The notes beneath the pieces were generated by a model. That model was given only the letters and a program-made list of their open reading frames with translations. It had not been told where the DNA came from and did not search any database. Shown here in pieces: positions 1 through 13,440 of a stretch of 64,000 nucleotides of DNA. The DNA is from Crotophaga sulcirostris (Eukaryota; Chordata; Aves; Cuculiformes; Crotophagidae), in contig VYZB01000120.1 of NCBI GenBank assembly GCA_013397455.1, positions 1,048,250 to 1,112,249 of the forward strand. Reading direction: 5' to 3'. Each line of letters begins with the position of its first letter. The first letter of the stretch is position 1. The translations under genes were made by a program, and so were the position numbers.

Positions 1-1324
1 AACATTTTAGCAGAAGGAGCCAGGTGACAACTTGGAGAAATAAAGAGCAGACAGAAAGGAGGAGGAGAAATAAGGGAAGGCTTTAGATGGCCAAAACTCC
101 TGCCCTTTACTTACCTGAATGGCTCCTGTGGGTAATTATTTTAACCAGGACCTTTGGGCAGCAACTACCAAGTACAAATTCTTTTTCCTACGTGCTTAAT
201 TGAATTGAAAATTAAAAATGGACCAGCTTTGGCACTTGATTGGACTTTTATTGCCAATGTTCAAAAAGGAAACAGATAGCAGCTTAAGGACAAATAGGTT
301 TCTCAGCTCGTTGATATTTCTCAAAGTCATGTCACCAGATGGGAGAAGCAGTGGTACTATATGGTGTAAAATGTTGAGAAAGCCTTGAGGAATCACAGGC
401 TCAATAAAGATCCAATTATGTCTAGGATGGTCTCCAGAGTCTAGGACTAGAATGTGTTATTCTAGCATACCACAGCAAACTACAAGCTTGCCTGATAATG
501 AAATACCAATGGAAAAAAAAATAAAATCACATTTCCATCACACCAAGGCAATCCAGGAGGAAAGAAAGCGCCTGGGAACAGTGTGTTATAGGGAGTTCAT
601 GTCTGTAAGGAGCCGCGCTAATGATTTCCCAGTGGGTGGAACTGGAGAGGAAGTCTTATCTCCAGACTCCTCAGAGATAGTCAGTGGGAAACCACCGGCT
701 CCAAAGATAATTTTTCTGACTGACTAATAGAAGTGCAGAAGTCACAGATATGGTATGTGCCATGTGTCAAAGTTAAAGCAGTTTTCACCAAGCCTGAATC
801 ATAACTGCATTAAGTCAGGCAGATAACCTTATAGGGAATGCAAGGATAATGACAACAATAATAGGAAGAGAAATAAAAGATGCAATCCAAGGAGTCACCC
901 AACCATCTGAAATCCTACTATATTTAATTTGCTTCTGAGAGAAGTGTTCTGTCATGGCAGACAGACAAGGATACATCATTGGTTGAAGCAAATCAGCATG
1001 GCTTTTCTGAAGCCAGCAAAGCCATATTGATTTACATTACTTGATGGTCTCTGCTTGAAAATTCATCATTATAACAAATACTATAAAACTCCAAGTTTGT
1101 CACTGGCGGAAAGCCTGTGGGGATGATAGAAAGGAATCATCTTTCCTGCTTGAACAGAAAGATTACTCAAATGGGAAACCATCTTGCACCAGTCTTCCTT
1201 CTGGATATGATGCCACAGTGCTATGAGGAACAGCAGTATGGGCAACAACCCTGGAAAACATATGAGCAGCCAAAAAACAGGAACGCCTGGCAACTGGAGA
1301 TGTTAAACAGGAAAGGATGGGAAA
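1..1324. other. Intergenic sequence, no recognised gene
   Basis: There is no known repeat in this stretch. It holds an unexplained minus-strand open frame from about 456 to 196 (about 87 codons, no ATG at its head) and a plus-strand frame of 91 codons (452-727). Neither matches a family I recognise, and neither has a clear splice or promoter context. Confidence 0.6.
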
Positions 1325-1518
1325 TGGTTAGGCACTGGAACAGGCTGATTAGGCACTGGAACAGCTGCCCAGGGAGGTGGCTGAGTCACCATCCCTGGAG
1401 GTGTTTAAAAGATGGGTAGATGAGTTCCTCAGGGGCATGGTTTAGTAATTAGACAGGTACAGTTAGACTCGATGATCTCAAAGGTCTTTTCCAACCAAAT
1501 GAATCTATGATTCTATGA
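1325..1518 (+). mobile_element. CR1 LINE 3' fragment, sense orientation
   Basis: The sequence carries the standard CR1 3' end: CTGCCCAGGGAGGTGG, the CATCCCTGGAGG block, a GATGATCTCAAAGGTC block and a tail ending CTATGATTCTATGA. It is 5' truncated like most CR1 inserts. It belongs to the same subgroup as the copy at 46385, sharing GAGTCACCATCC and GACAGGTACAG. Near its left end a 21-bp unit containing TTAGGCACTGGAACAG is tandemly doubled (1328-1343 and 1349-1364). Confidence 0.93.
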
Positions 1519-3980
1519 AAAAAAGAGGGTTTGTAAACAGTACAAGGGTATGAGTGTTTTACTGGCTGTATGCTCACTGCCAAAGTACTGCATGCTCTAT
1601 GAGGAGCACGGTGAAGCCCCAGACTCACCTGGAGAAGGGCTAGATTGTTTCTTTAAGCTCTGTTCTAGGCTGGAAGAGGCAGGATGATTGGAGATTTGGG
1701 CTTTTCAGGAAGAGAGGGCTGACTTTCATTCGTGGTCTGTTTTTAGAGGTAGCACACTTACAGGGAATGGACTGCATATGTGTTTGGAAATGCTACGTGC
1801 TTGACCCCTGCAGGGACTTGCCTCTCTCCAGAGTCTTGTCAGTTATCGGCAATCTAGTAAACACATCCTGATAGGCACCCTGTTTCTATTAATAATGCCT
1901 TTCTTTTTGCCAACAGTGTTCAATTCTTCCTTTATCTCATTGTCTGAGTGGGGACTGTTAGTAAATGTCATCTTTATACATTTGTTGTACACCACAGGAG
2001 GCTGCTTTATACTGTAGTACAATTGTACACAATGGAAGGAGTACAGAAGCTAAGCAAACAAAATCATATAGGAATCCACAGAGCTTGTCTTGCTGCAGTA
2101 AGCACAACTAAAACCTGCAAGCTCATAATCAACATTATTTGCTATTCAAAACATCTCCCTAGCCACTTCCATAAGCTATACAATGATGGGGGAGGAGTAT
2201 CTGCTCTTATCTTCCAAGACGTATAGCAGATGGCTCATGTTTTATGAATGGAGAAGACAGGACATGTACCTATACATATACACACACATCAACACATGGG
2301 CTTGTGCCCAAGCTTAAGAGGTGCGTGTCCTAGTCCAGTGCACTATTGTATCATGTGATTTTCAATAGGGAATTTGCTTCTCAAACTTTGGCAAGCTTTT
2401 TTTTTTTTTCCTGTCTCTCTTCTCATGTTGTGGCAGTAGCAATCTTACACTATTTACCTAACAGGTTGTCTTCTGAAATACATCTGTTTATCCCTGCTCA
2501 GTCTAAATTGCCCGCATCCCCCTCCTTTTTTATGTGCCTGTAGGAATTTGTTTGCATTTTTAAAAGCAGAGAAGAAATTATAGCCTGTGATTTAGTAAGG
2601 AGACTGTAGCAATCTTGACTTTGGACACAGACGGCCTTTATTTTCCCACCTGCAAAATTCAGATTCAAAATTTCCATTGCTTTGCTGCAAGGTCTGATTT
2701 CCCAGCTTTGATTAAGTCCTTGGAATGGGAGAGAATTGTGAAGTGCACAGAGAGGTAAATTAGCCTGGGCAGAAGAAGTATGCTTTAATGTGGCAAGACT
2801 GATTGAAGTAGCAGAGATTGCACAAGTATTTTGAGACAGTGCTGGGCTTTGCAGCCAGACCCTTTGTGCTACGGGATTTCCCCTGTAAGTGTGGAATGTC
2901 AGGAGATTATCTGCCCAGTTGGCTGGCTACCAGACTTAACTGAACACACGCTTCAGCTTAATTGTCTTTGGTGCAACAACCACCTTCCTAAATGCAGAAA
3001 TATAATGATATTAGAAAATAATATGCACCCACAACAGTAGATTTCTTGCTGGTCATTCATTAACTAAACAAACACGCAGACTTCTTACATACTTTTTTTT
3101 TAACAGCACTGTTATAATATAGATTGTGTACTCAAGACTGCAAATGAAGCTGGAATCCTTGGAGAGCCTCAGAGTGACTCAGCCAGTGTAAAGGATTTGT
3201 CATGTCGTCCTGAGGATATGACAGTAATTTATACTGGTATGGGCGTGATGACAGTGAGCCACATCCCGCAGACCCTACTGAGACAATACAACCCTTTTGC
3301 CAAAGGAGATCTGCGAGAGAGATAATGCTAGTCCTAGCAGCCGAATCTGTAGCAAGTTGGCACAAGCCCAACCCAAATCTGTAGATGCTTCCTTTAAAAA
3401 ACGCTTGTAGCAAATTGAATCTGTGGGTGGAAGAGAACAGGGGGCTGGGTTGTGATCCAAAAGATGTGACTGTGGCTGGGCACAGGAACCGTCTTGAACA
3501 CTGCCTCAGAGGGAAACTGCATGGGGAAGGCATCACCCTGCTCCTGGGGCCCTTCCCATGGGGTATCTCACATGGGGCATGGCAGATCCCAGCCTTCAGC
3601 TGGAAGTGACTCTGCAGCATGGTTGGTGGTCAGAGCCTTAGAAGGCTCAACCTGGCAGCCAGCTCACATTTCTGTCCCGATTTTCCTGGGTTTCCACATC
3701 CTTATCCTTTTACATAAATGCCCAAAACAGCAGGGAGCTTTTCTCCTCACCAGCTTACTTTTCAATTTTGTTCTTTTTGTGAGGGTTTCTCCCTGGAGCT
3801 CCCCAGCAAGACTGCAGAAAACTCCCAAACAAATAGTTTATTTAAATGACTTCTTATCTACTGACCTCAAAGCATGCTGAACATTCACTTATTCAGCAGC
3901 ATGGCTTCACAGAAGGGCTTCACTGTTAGCCACAAGGGTTAACGTAATGTCTGGTAATCCCATCTCTGCCTCTGAGCCTA

Positions 3981-4016
<36 letters not shown>

Positions 4017-5566
4017 GTATATGTATATTTGGACAAATGTTTGTATATTTATACAGGGTATATAGAATGTATTCAGTGGTTCTAAAACATAGGGAGAACA
4101 GTTTGGACCTGAAAATTGCTTTCTTGTCTTACTGCTTCATAATTTAACTTAGGGTACAAATTCATCCTGAATAACTTAGTGGTATGATGACAGGATGCAC
4201 TCAGCTGTATGCTTTTCAGCATGAAAAGCCTCAAGAGATGTCGATCAAGCTTTCCTAGTGACTTTCCACTTACATCAATCTTCCATATTATTGCACATAC
4301 TCAAGATGCACTGGCTTTGTAAACAGAAAAGTTGCAGATCCAGGGCTGTACAATGGTATGTCAAATAAAAACATGCTTCCAGTTGTAATTAACAGTTAAA
4401 GAATTTACACAAATTTCATACCAGTGTATACATGTGCGTGTGTAGCATTTAAAGCCAGAGTATACAGCAAAAATTTGAGCATCAGCAGAAGGAAAGTAAA
4501 AGGAAGCCATGCATTGTTCTAGAGACCACATTGTGGAGTATGGGTGGATAAGACAGTGGGATTTAACTCAAGTTCAGTAAAGGTGCTGATGTCCGTTTTC
4601 TAGAAAAGTGACATATTACCTCTTTTTCCACATTTTTGATTCTAGCAGAAAGTTTATTTCCTCCACTTTATTAAATGCAATAGCCTGAGTCCTGCTGTGT
4701 GAGTGAGGCCTCTGCCATCCTTACTTGCTCACCTAGTTTTGAGGAGAGCCTGTTTTCCTGAATTTCTGTAATTTAGGTTCTTATCTGAGGCTTGGGTAAC
4801 CCTGTTGAGATTTAACCTCCTCCACCAGCAAAGCTCTCGGCGTCGCTGAAATACATAAGCTTTCCCACCACTTCTAGATGCTCTCTCTTTGGAAGTAGCA
4901 TCCTACATATATATATATGGATATATAGTATGCACATATAAAACTTGGGAACTCTGAAAAGGCAACGACCTCCATGACCTTACAGGCACAGAGCATATGA
5001 TGTAAGTGGGAACTTCCTCTGAAAAATCACTCCAAGACTTGTCCCATGTGGATTGCATGCCATGATTATATACATTAAAATGTTCAGAGTTTAAAATACA
5101 CTCCAGATGCTTTCTCCTGCCCTCTCCTCCCACTCAGCTTGACTTTTCCCCAGTTGATTGATTCTCATAGTTTATATTCAGAGATTCAGTATTTTGCTTA
5201 CTTACCAGATCAGCCTTTTTCGGCACACCAAAAGCTGCCCTGTAAGCCTGGGGAAAGGCAATATCATACACTGAGAAGCTGCTGTGTATCAGAAAGGGAT
5301 GAGCAATCAGTGTGTGAGTATTCAGCTGTACTCAGCAGCAGACAAGCTCTGGCTTTTGTGAAGTCAGCAGGAGTTTTCCCAACAATCCTAAAAGCACAGA
5401 ATCAGGCCAGGTTTGGGAAGCAATGACAAATGCAGTCTAACAAAGAACTAGGAATTAGTCATTCTGTTATGATTTTAACTTCTTTTCTTTTCTTTTTTTT
5501 TTGCGTGTTCCCTAAAACTTGAATATTTTAGACTGCTTTTGGTCCCAGGTCACTTGCTTCATCTTA
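1519..5566. other. Intergenic sequence, no recognised gene
   Basis: AT-rich sequence with an AT microsatellite near 4.0 kb. The longest frame (3132-3620, minus, 162 codons) is not similar to any protein I know and overlaps frames on the other strand. I take it as chance. Confidence 0.6.
3983..4010. repeat. (AT)n microsatellite
   Basis: An uninterrupted AT dinucleotide tract of about 14 units, followed by an A run and further TATATG-rich sequence to about 4060. Confidence 0.95.
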
Positions 5567-5780
5567 CAAAGAAATTTTTTACTGTGAGGGTGGTGAGGCA
5601 CTTGAACAGGTTGCCCAGAGAAGTTGTGGGTGCCCCCTCCCCGGAGGTGTGCAAGGCCAGGTTGGATGAGGCTTTGAGCAACCTGATCTAGTGGGAAGTG
5701 TCCCTGCCCATGGCAGGGGGGTTGGAACTGGATGATCTTTAAGGTCTCTACAAATCCAAACCATTCTGTGACTCTATGAT
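5567..5780 (+). mobile_element. CR1 LINE 3' fragment, sense orientation
   Basis: Typical CR1 3' sequence: CTGTGAGGGTGGTGAGGCAC, then TTGCCCAGAGAAGTTGTGG, AAGGCCAGGTTGGATG, the run GGCAGGGGGGTTGGAACT and a GACTCTATGAT tail. It is the same subgroup as the copy at 48462 and differs from those at 1325 and 46385. The frames overlapping it are decayed CR1 sequence, not genes. Confidence 0.93.
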
Positions 5781-7109
5781 CTGCCTTTAATTCTCCATTT
5801 CTTTGACTGCTTAGTGAAAGGTGAACACCACAAAGATCCAAAAATAACTCTACCATTTTTTACCATCTACCTTTGCACTGCGGCTCACATCTTTCCTGCT
5901 CCCCAGAGAAGGAAACAGCACAGTCTTGTTCTATAGTGAAGAGGTCACAAAGATTGTGCTCTATGCACCAGTTCTGTGCATAGCATGTAAATATGAAAGG
6001 AAGAAGCAAACACATCTGGGATGTGACCCAAAGAGGGGCAATAGTTAAGAGCAACCTTGGATATAGAACAAACTGCGATTCCATGAATTATAGCATTTTG
6101 GTTTCCTCTCACTGTGTCTTTCTGTGTTGATGAGAACCCAAGCAAGTTTTAGGATCTCTAGGCCCCCTTTAGCTTTGGGAGCCAAAAACTTTGGGCAATT
6201 TTATGGGATCTGCTTCACATGTGCAGGACAGAGGAACAAAGCAATACACCAACGTATTCAAGAAGGTATGCAGGGAAATGCTGATATGAGGAAGGAGGAG
6301 GGCTGACAGACAGATTCCTTTTCAGGGTGGTTACAAAAAAACCTATACAGCCCCCACTTTAGTCTGATTCATCCAAATAGTTCTTCCTATATCTAGTTAT
6401 TTACATATTAAGAGGAATAATATTACTCATGCTAGTGATGTGCATGGAGGTGCTAAGATAAAACAGTGTTTCTTCTGATGCTTTAAAATAAGTAATATAT
6501 ATATATATTTCCAGCCTTAAACATAGTTGGTTGTAGACACCACATATAAAGAATCATTTGTCAAGAACTGGAGTATATTAGAGAGCTGGATTTGCCTGCC
6601 TTGCCATATCTTTTCTGGCCTTTCATCAGACCACTCCTCTAAGCTCTGCTGTGACATTTGCCTCTGAAATTGAGGTTCCGTGAAGAAAGGTGTCTGTTTA
6701 TTGCTGTGTAGGATCATTGGAGATATCACATCTCAAGATCTCTTGCAGTCTGCTCAGGATCTCTTCATGGTATCTCAAACTGGTTCACTCATGAAATTTC
6801 CTTTGTGTGTCAATTATTTTTTCTTTTAGTGTAAAACAGCTGTTTTGATTGCTTATGGGCCAGAAGAAGCAACATTACTGCACTGAACACATGCAACTCA
6901 CTGGCACAGTAGAGCAATGTAAATAGATTCTCCCTGGTCTGTCACCTATCATAGGTCCCATGATTTTACTTGCCACTTTAGCCCCACTTGTTATTGCAGC
7001 ATTATTTTTCTGCTTTCTCAATTCTTTGCTCCTGCACAGACGGTATATTCCGCCCTCCCCAGCTTTGTATCCTTTAGGTTCATAAAAACACAGAACTAAC
7101 TACTTCACT

Positions 7110-7170
7110 TATAATATATACTTAATATATATATATTATATATTCTTAATATATATGTATTAGGAATATA
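7110..7170. repeat. AT-rich low-complexity block
   Basis: Repeated TATATA/CTTAATATAT segments: two imperfect copies of a CTTAATATATAT motif about 25 bases apart. Confidence 0.7.
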
Positions 7171-8686
7171 TGCTTTCTATATAACCTTCCCAATAGTCTT
7201 TCTCTTTTTCAGCTTACTTTCATCTTTCTTGAACTTGTATCTCCTACTGTACACAGTGGTACAGATGATATCTCACTGACTCCTAACGCAGTGGCACTAA
7301 TACTTCTCCATTTCTGCTAGACATACTAATGTTTAAGGATTGCATTTGCATTTTTTGCAGCCTCATCAAATTGGTAACCTATCATAACCAAGAATGTAGC
7401 TAATACTATCAGGTCCTTCTCTTCCCTTGTCCTTTCTGCATAGTGCCCCTGGTGTATAGCAGAAAAACTTGTTATTTGTCTGAACAACACATTATTCCTG
7501 CCTTTCAAGCTTTTTCAAGTTACTGTGAATATGGATGGTTTGTGATACTTTCACACAGTTGTGCTGTAGTAGGCTGATGTGATCACTTCTCTTACTGAGA
7601 AGCAACTGTCCAGAACACTATAAATTTTATCGCTAATGCTTAGAATCACTATTTCCTATGCACTTATCTCCCCCCGCCATACAGCATCAAGGACTGACGA
7701 AATAAAGTTTCTGAAATGCTGCAACTAGTATAACATGATCATGTTTCCTTCTTTTCCACAATTTGTAATTAATTTCTTTTTTTTTGGTTTTGCAGTTTGT
7801 TTTTGTCCTGGATTTTTACACAGGTATGTGCATTGCACTTTTTGGCCACATCTGAAAAATCAAGATTTGTAGAAGTAAAATGATATAATACTGACTAAAA
7901 AGTTGTTGCATTTTGACAAGTACATATTTTGGACCACAGAGCAAGGATCTGTTCTGCAAGAACTCTGGTAATAAACTGGGATAGCACATCCTACTCCCTT
8001 CCCAAGGAAAGCAGAGGCTTTTTCAGCCTCCTGGCAGGGGTGTTGGTGTATGTTTGCAGTGTCCATCCTCTGTTGGGGCTGGAGGCAGAAAAGCAGGTCA
8101 GGAAGTTTTGCAGAAGAAATAATTGAATGAGGAGAAAGTAGTAAGGTCTATAGTGCCATAAGAAGTGTTTCTGCTTTTTTAGCTTCAGAGCAGGTCTTGA
8201 GCTGGCCAGGGGTCAAACCAGTGTGATTATTCTGTACCTAAAACCACTCTGTTCTGGACCTCTGCAGTAAATGTAGAGGATTCAGTGATGGAAATGCAAA
8301 GGGCTTCTTCCCTCTATCAACTGTGAAGACAACCGAGTGCTAACTCTGCCCTCACAGTACTTAATACGTTGATTAAAGATTATTATGTCATGAGGAAAGA
8401 TCTGAGGAAATGCAGTAGGCCTATCTAGTTACAAAACAGGGATAGGATTATGATGCTCTTGCATTTTACCCAGAAACCAGCAAGATTTCCTTTCAGATGA
8501 CATGCACCATTTTACTCTAAAGATAAATATGTGTTGAAGCTATGTTGAAAAGAAAAAGAAAATAATATCAAGGTAACCTTTTTTAGGTTAATGTCATACT
8601 GTATTTTAGGGTACTGAGTATTCATTCTATCTGCCAGCCTTGAGTTGCCTATATCCTCAGACTATTACTGCTACAAGAACTTCTCT

Positions 8687-8702
8687 AATATATATATATA
8701 TT
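8687..8702. repeat. Short (TA)n microsatellite
   Basis: About seven TA units in otherwise AT-rich, non-coding sequence. Confidence 0.7.
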
Positions 8703-11700
8703 AATCTGCACAATTTTTTTAGAATTTCTTTCATGTGTATTTTCTAAATGGGAAAAAGGGGATTCTTCTTTAGCTTCAGTTTAGAGGAAATTTGCAACAA
8801 CTCAGATCCCATATCAGAATTCTGGTTTCATTTTTTTTTTAATGATTAAAATTGACTAAATATTCTTAATAGTATTTTGATATCTTTTCAAGTTGGAAAC
8901 CATGCTATTTCTGATTAATTCATACTGCCATGTGAGTCCTAGAGCTATGCAGATAAGCTGAATGCACCACAGTACAATATCTGTGTTGTAAACCTAAGGG
9001 TATTCATGGGCTTTTCAAGTGAATGCACATTCATACGTGAAGTAGGCAACACACAGTGAATGAGCTACATTATGTGAATGTGCTCAACAGCTGAAAAATG
9101 AACTATGTCATGGATTTCAGCTTCATGGAGTGAACAGCTGAATTTGATGGTGACACTGAAAGATTGTTCCTCTGTGTGACTCAGTTCAATTCACTGGCCT
9201 GACAATGCCCTCTTCTTTGTGAATCCTTCACACCTGTAGACACACAAGTCTAACAAAGGTCTAATTCTGGCAGTCAGCAAGATCCAAAATATTAGCATGC
9301 TGAAGTAAGTGCAGCTATTTTTCTGATGTCGTTGTTGTTTGTAACAGTCATTATATATTGAAGAATGGTGTTAGACTCATGCATTCTTTGAAAGTTCAGT
9401 TCCAAGATTTTATGTCAGAAAAATATTCATGTTGAGCTCGATAGACTCTCAAGAAAATTATAGAAAAAATACCGTTCCTAGGCTGTAGCACTGTCAAATA
9501 GACTGGTAACTGTTTTCCCCCTTGGGCCACTTTATACTAAATTCTTTGCAAGATAAATAACAGCAAGCCACTAAATAAATAGTACAGATTTCTCAGGAAA
9601 TCTAAGGTAGCATTTTTAAGTCAAACCACAGGAAATCCCTAAGGACTTTAACTATAGATTTTCTAATTGATACAATCCTAAATAAATATTGAAACCAGAA
9701 CCACAAATTACATTCTACTTGCTGCTTGAGATATACACTGAGCTGTCTGAATATTAAAGCAGTCTGTACCTGAGTTGCTCACAAAGCGGCTGTCACTGAG
9801 CAAAAAGAAAAAGGGAAATAACTGTCTACCTGAAAGCATGAGGGTTGCTTCTTACTAACCAACTTTTGCCACAATCAGGATTTCAAAAGGGAAATGATTT
9901 CACACCACAGAAAAACTAACCCGAGTTTATATTGCCACAGAAATGCTGACACCTTCTTGGAACTCATTTTTAGCAATACTTATACATGAAAATGCCTCTG
10001 AGAAACCATACATCTTCAAACCTTCCTGCATATCCAAGAAATACGAAACTTTTTGAAAGCCTCTAGAAGTCATGCGTGAACTATGGGGCCAAAACACAAA
10101 TTCAAAAGAGATGCTGAAGCATGTTTCTGATTGTATATTGATAAACAACGTGTTACGTGTTCTTGTTTGGGATTTGATTATGCAGTTCAAACACACACAC
10201 AAAAACGCCAGAGATGTGCTGGATTCAGTGTACAGCAGTTCTCTCAGGTAGCAACCTGTCCTGGAAGCTAGGTTGTTGAATTCCTCTCCATGCGATCAGT
10301 GACGCAGCCAAAGACCCAAAATGTCAAATGAAATAACGCATGATTCAGAAAAGCTTCTGGAAAGGCCCAGCCAAAAAGAGCAGAGAAACTGGAAGAGGCC
10401 ATGTAAGGACAAAAGAGAAAGGAAGAGAGTTTTGTTTCTGACTGCTGCCTGTTCAGGCAAAATGAAGTTTAAGGACTGAGTGTTTCTTGAAGTGGTATGG
10501 ATTTTTTTTTTATTTTTAAATGAGTGCTATACTTTAAGCGAATTCATTGAGAAAAAGTGTTGGCTAAATCAAATGCATAGAATGAGTTGTGTTCTTGTTG
10601 CTCATTCAGACATGTCATGGAAGGAGACTTGATTGCAGTGGTAAAGTACATACCTGAAGAGACATTTCATTTAGAAGAAGTGGTTTGTGAGTTACCAACA
10701 TTTTAAGTGCTCATGCCGGCTGGCTACCACGCCATCCCTGCTGAGCTGGGCATATTGAAAGGGCAACACAGAACTGGGAACAGCCTTCGCTGTACACATC
10801 TTATTCCCATTTCCTCAGCTATGCTCTTGGACTATGGGCTGAGGAACACATCTGTGAAACACCTCTTCTCCACTTCCAGAATTCACCCTAAGGCAATATA
10901 CTTGATTTCTCTCTTCAAACTGTTAAGTTTGAGTTTAAAATATTTCTTGTCAGGGATACAAACACATGGAAATCATTGTGACAGCTTTGAATGCTGTCTG
11001 AAGGATGATATTTGCTGTAATTTTTCTCTTTCCTCCTTTCAATGCCAGTTACCAAGTAGAACACTTTATTTGGCAAAGGTGTATCTGTATTAAGTTGGAA
11101 GAGACTTCGAGCTAGAATTAGTGGGAATAAAAGCGAGGATAGCCCAGTAATGCCATTTATTTAATATAAATTGAGTCATTTTATATTTTAAAATATGTGA
11201 CCAGGGCACTTCAGAATGTCATAAAGCAGACATAAAGTACAGCAAAAACTTAAAGTTCACTGTCCCACGAATTATGACTATGTGAGTCCACTCATAATGT
11301 GGCAGTGGATAAAGATGATGATGAGGGAGGGGAAGGTATGAAGGATTAGCATTGAAAGCATAATAAGACATCATTAACATGAATCTTGAAACATTAGCTC
11401 TGGAATTCCTAAAAGGAGGATGCAGACTTCTGAAAGGTGGATTCAGACAAAGGCACAGTGAAAAGGTTTTGAAAAACTGAGAGGTTCCTGTTAGTGCCTC
11501 TGCCCTAAGTAAGGCATAAGTGGCAAGGCATAAGTGCCAGAGATTTTCATCCCTCCCTCTCCATCATCTGAGGGAGAACATGAGAGTAACTTTACTCAGT
11601 GAGTGCTTTGCTAAGCATCTACTCTGTTACATCAGTTCAGAGCACCAGGTCATCTCTTTCCAGCTGTGGCTCTCACTGAAGTCAGAGCTGTTAAAACCAA

Positions 11701-12520
11701 AGATGAAAAGGACTGCTGAGTCCCAGGCAAGCATAGAGTGACTCCAGACCTTCTAGGAGAAGCTCATGGTTTCAATGGCATGCACATGTCAGAGATATGG
11801 TCACAGTGGCAGTGCATTGCCTCGTGAGGGGTGCCAATGAATGCCCTTGGAAAAAGGACTCCATCAGATGTCCAGGAATGTGGTGATATTCACAGGGAGA
11901 TGACAATAGGAACTGACTTCCTAGCACAAAAAAATGATCAGAAGTCCTTCTTGTAATTTAAATAAAAATGACTTCTCATCATTCATTCTTGCAGTGTTAA
12001 AGGAGAGGGAAAGAAGCAAGGAGAAAGGCTTTTATTAGAGGCAGAAAAAGAAATGACAAAACCACAAAGAAGTAGACACTCCAGTAGTCTCAGCCAAAGG
12101 TATTACCATTTCCAGTGTGTGCTGGACTGAGGTCCTCACAAGATGAATCTGTGTAAAATTGAGCTTAGTTCAGCTTTCACTGGAGTATCAGGGAAACAGG
12201 CATCTAAATCTGACCACGCTACTGAGTTACACAGCATGGCAGAGGAGTTGTTGCTGCTCCTGTGGGCCTGTGCTCCTCCACTCTGTGGCTCCTGTCCTTT
12301 TGATTTGAAAAGCTTTGGGACAAGCCTCCCTGGACTCCATGTTTTTGCAAGGTGTGGGGTATGGCAGACACCCCTGTTTCAGTCTCACCTCCTCCTCTCC
12401 TCTGGGTGCTGCTGCAGTAATGTAAGACAAGATGGGCTTGGGCATGGGCATAGAAGCACACCAGTAAAAATCATAGGCAAGAACTACAGTGGCTCAACAC
12501 ATTTAAATGCTAGGAATATT

Positions 12521-12920
12521 AGAATCATAGAATGCTTTGGATTGGAAAGGACCTTTACAGACCACCTAATCCTTCCCCCTCTAGGAGGAAGGGCATCTTT
12601 AACTCAATCAGCTTGCTCAGAGCCCCTTTCAAGCTGAACTTGAATATTTCCAGAGATGGGGCCTCCACTACCTCCCTGGCCTACCTGCTTTAGTGTTTCA
12701 CCACTCTCGTTGCAAAAAATTTCTACCTTATATCCAGTCTAAATCCACCCTACCTTAGTTTAAAACCATTACTTCTTGTCTTGTCACAACAGGCCTTGCT
12801 AAAAAGTCTGTCCCCATCTTTTCTGTAGGCCCCCTTTAAGCATAGGAAGGTTTCAGTGAGGACTCCCTGGATCCTCCTATTCTCCAGGCTGAACAATCCC
12901 AACTCTCTCAGCCTGTCGTC
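12521..12920 (-). mobile_element. CR1 LINE 3' fragment with ORF2 C-terminal remnant, antisense
   Basis: Seen on the plus strand it starts with the inverted tail AGAATCATAGAATG and the inverted GGTCCTTTCCAA block. It extends about 400 bases into the region that encodes the reverse transcriptase C-terminus, with the inverted CTCCAGGCTGAA and CAGCCTGTC motifs. It is truncated and carries stops. The plus-strand frame 12143-12637 runs into it and is not a gene. Confidence 0.92.
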
Positions 12921-13189
12921 TTCAGTTACATTATATATTCAACTTATGGTTGGTTTTATGGTCAGGAACCAGTTTTGCCTTAATGAAAATAGAGGAAAGT
13001 GCTGAAGTTCAGAGGCTATGCAAATGGAGATTAATACACAATTTAAAAAGGGTTATTTAACATTTTTATGGCAGTAAAACTATAATGCTTTTTGATTTTT
13101 AACATTTTCTGGATTATTAGCTCTGCTCAAATTTAATACAAGAATTCTATATGTATAAAATGGAAAGACATGCATGCAAAAATTATTGC

Positions 13190-13440
13190 AGGAAGTGTAT
13201 TGCAGAGTGAGAACTGTGTATGGACGCTGAAAGACTCCGTATATTTAAAGAGTCATTTTGGGGATAATGACGACTGAGTCATCATTACATACAGCGTGTC
13301 TGCATGTATGAAAGTTAGAGTAATAAATGTAGTCATAAGGCAGATCTGTGACTGAGTAACGAAGAAGATGAAGAAGAGCTAATAGCTGAAATAATCATGG
13401 ATGAGAGGGTTGCTTTTTATGATAATATGTGGTTTGCTTA
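13190..13440. promoter_or_regulatory. Candidate regulatory block with near-palindromic AP-1 site
   Basis: This repeat-free segment has a 21-base imperfect palindrome at 13266-13286 centred on an AP-1 core, TGAGTCA at 13275-13281. Only the centre and one symmetric pair break the symmetry. Nearby are further CTGAGTAAC and TAATGCG-type motifs. Regulatory function is inferred from motif density; no alignment was possible. Confidence 0.3.

Larger units (their letters stand above)
5781..12520. other. AT-rich intergenic sequence, no recognised gene
   Basis: Low-complexity AT blocks near 6.5, 7.1 and 8.7 kb are the only structured items I see. Open frames are short and scattered. Confidence 0.6.

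Noticed and set aside
3132..3620. 162-codon minus-strand frame as a gene
   Set aside because: No family resemblance; overlapping frames on both strands; no splice or promoter context.
12143..12637. 164-codon plus-strand frame as a gene
   Set aside because: Its last third lies in the antisense CR1 copy beginning at 12521, and the rest has no recognisable domain.
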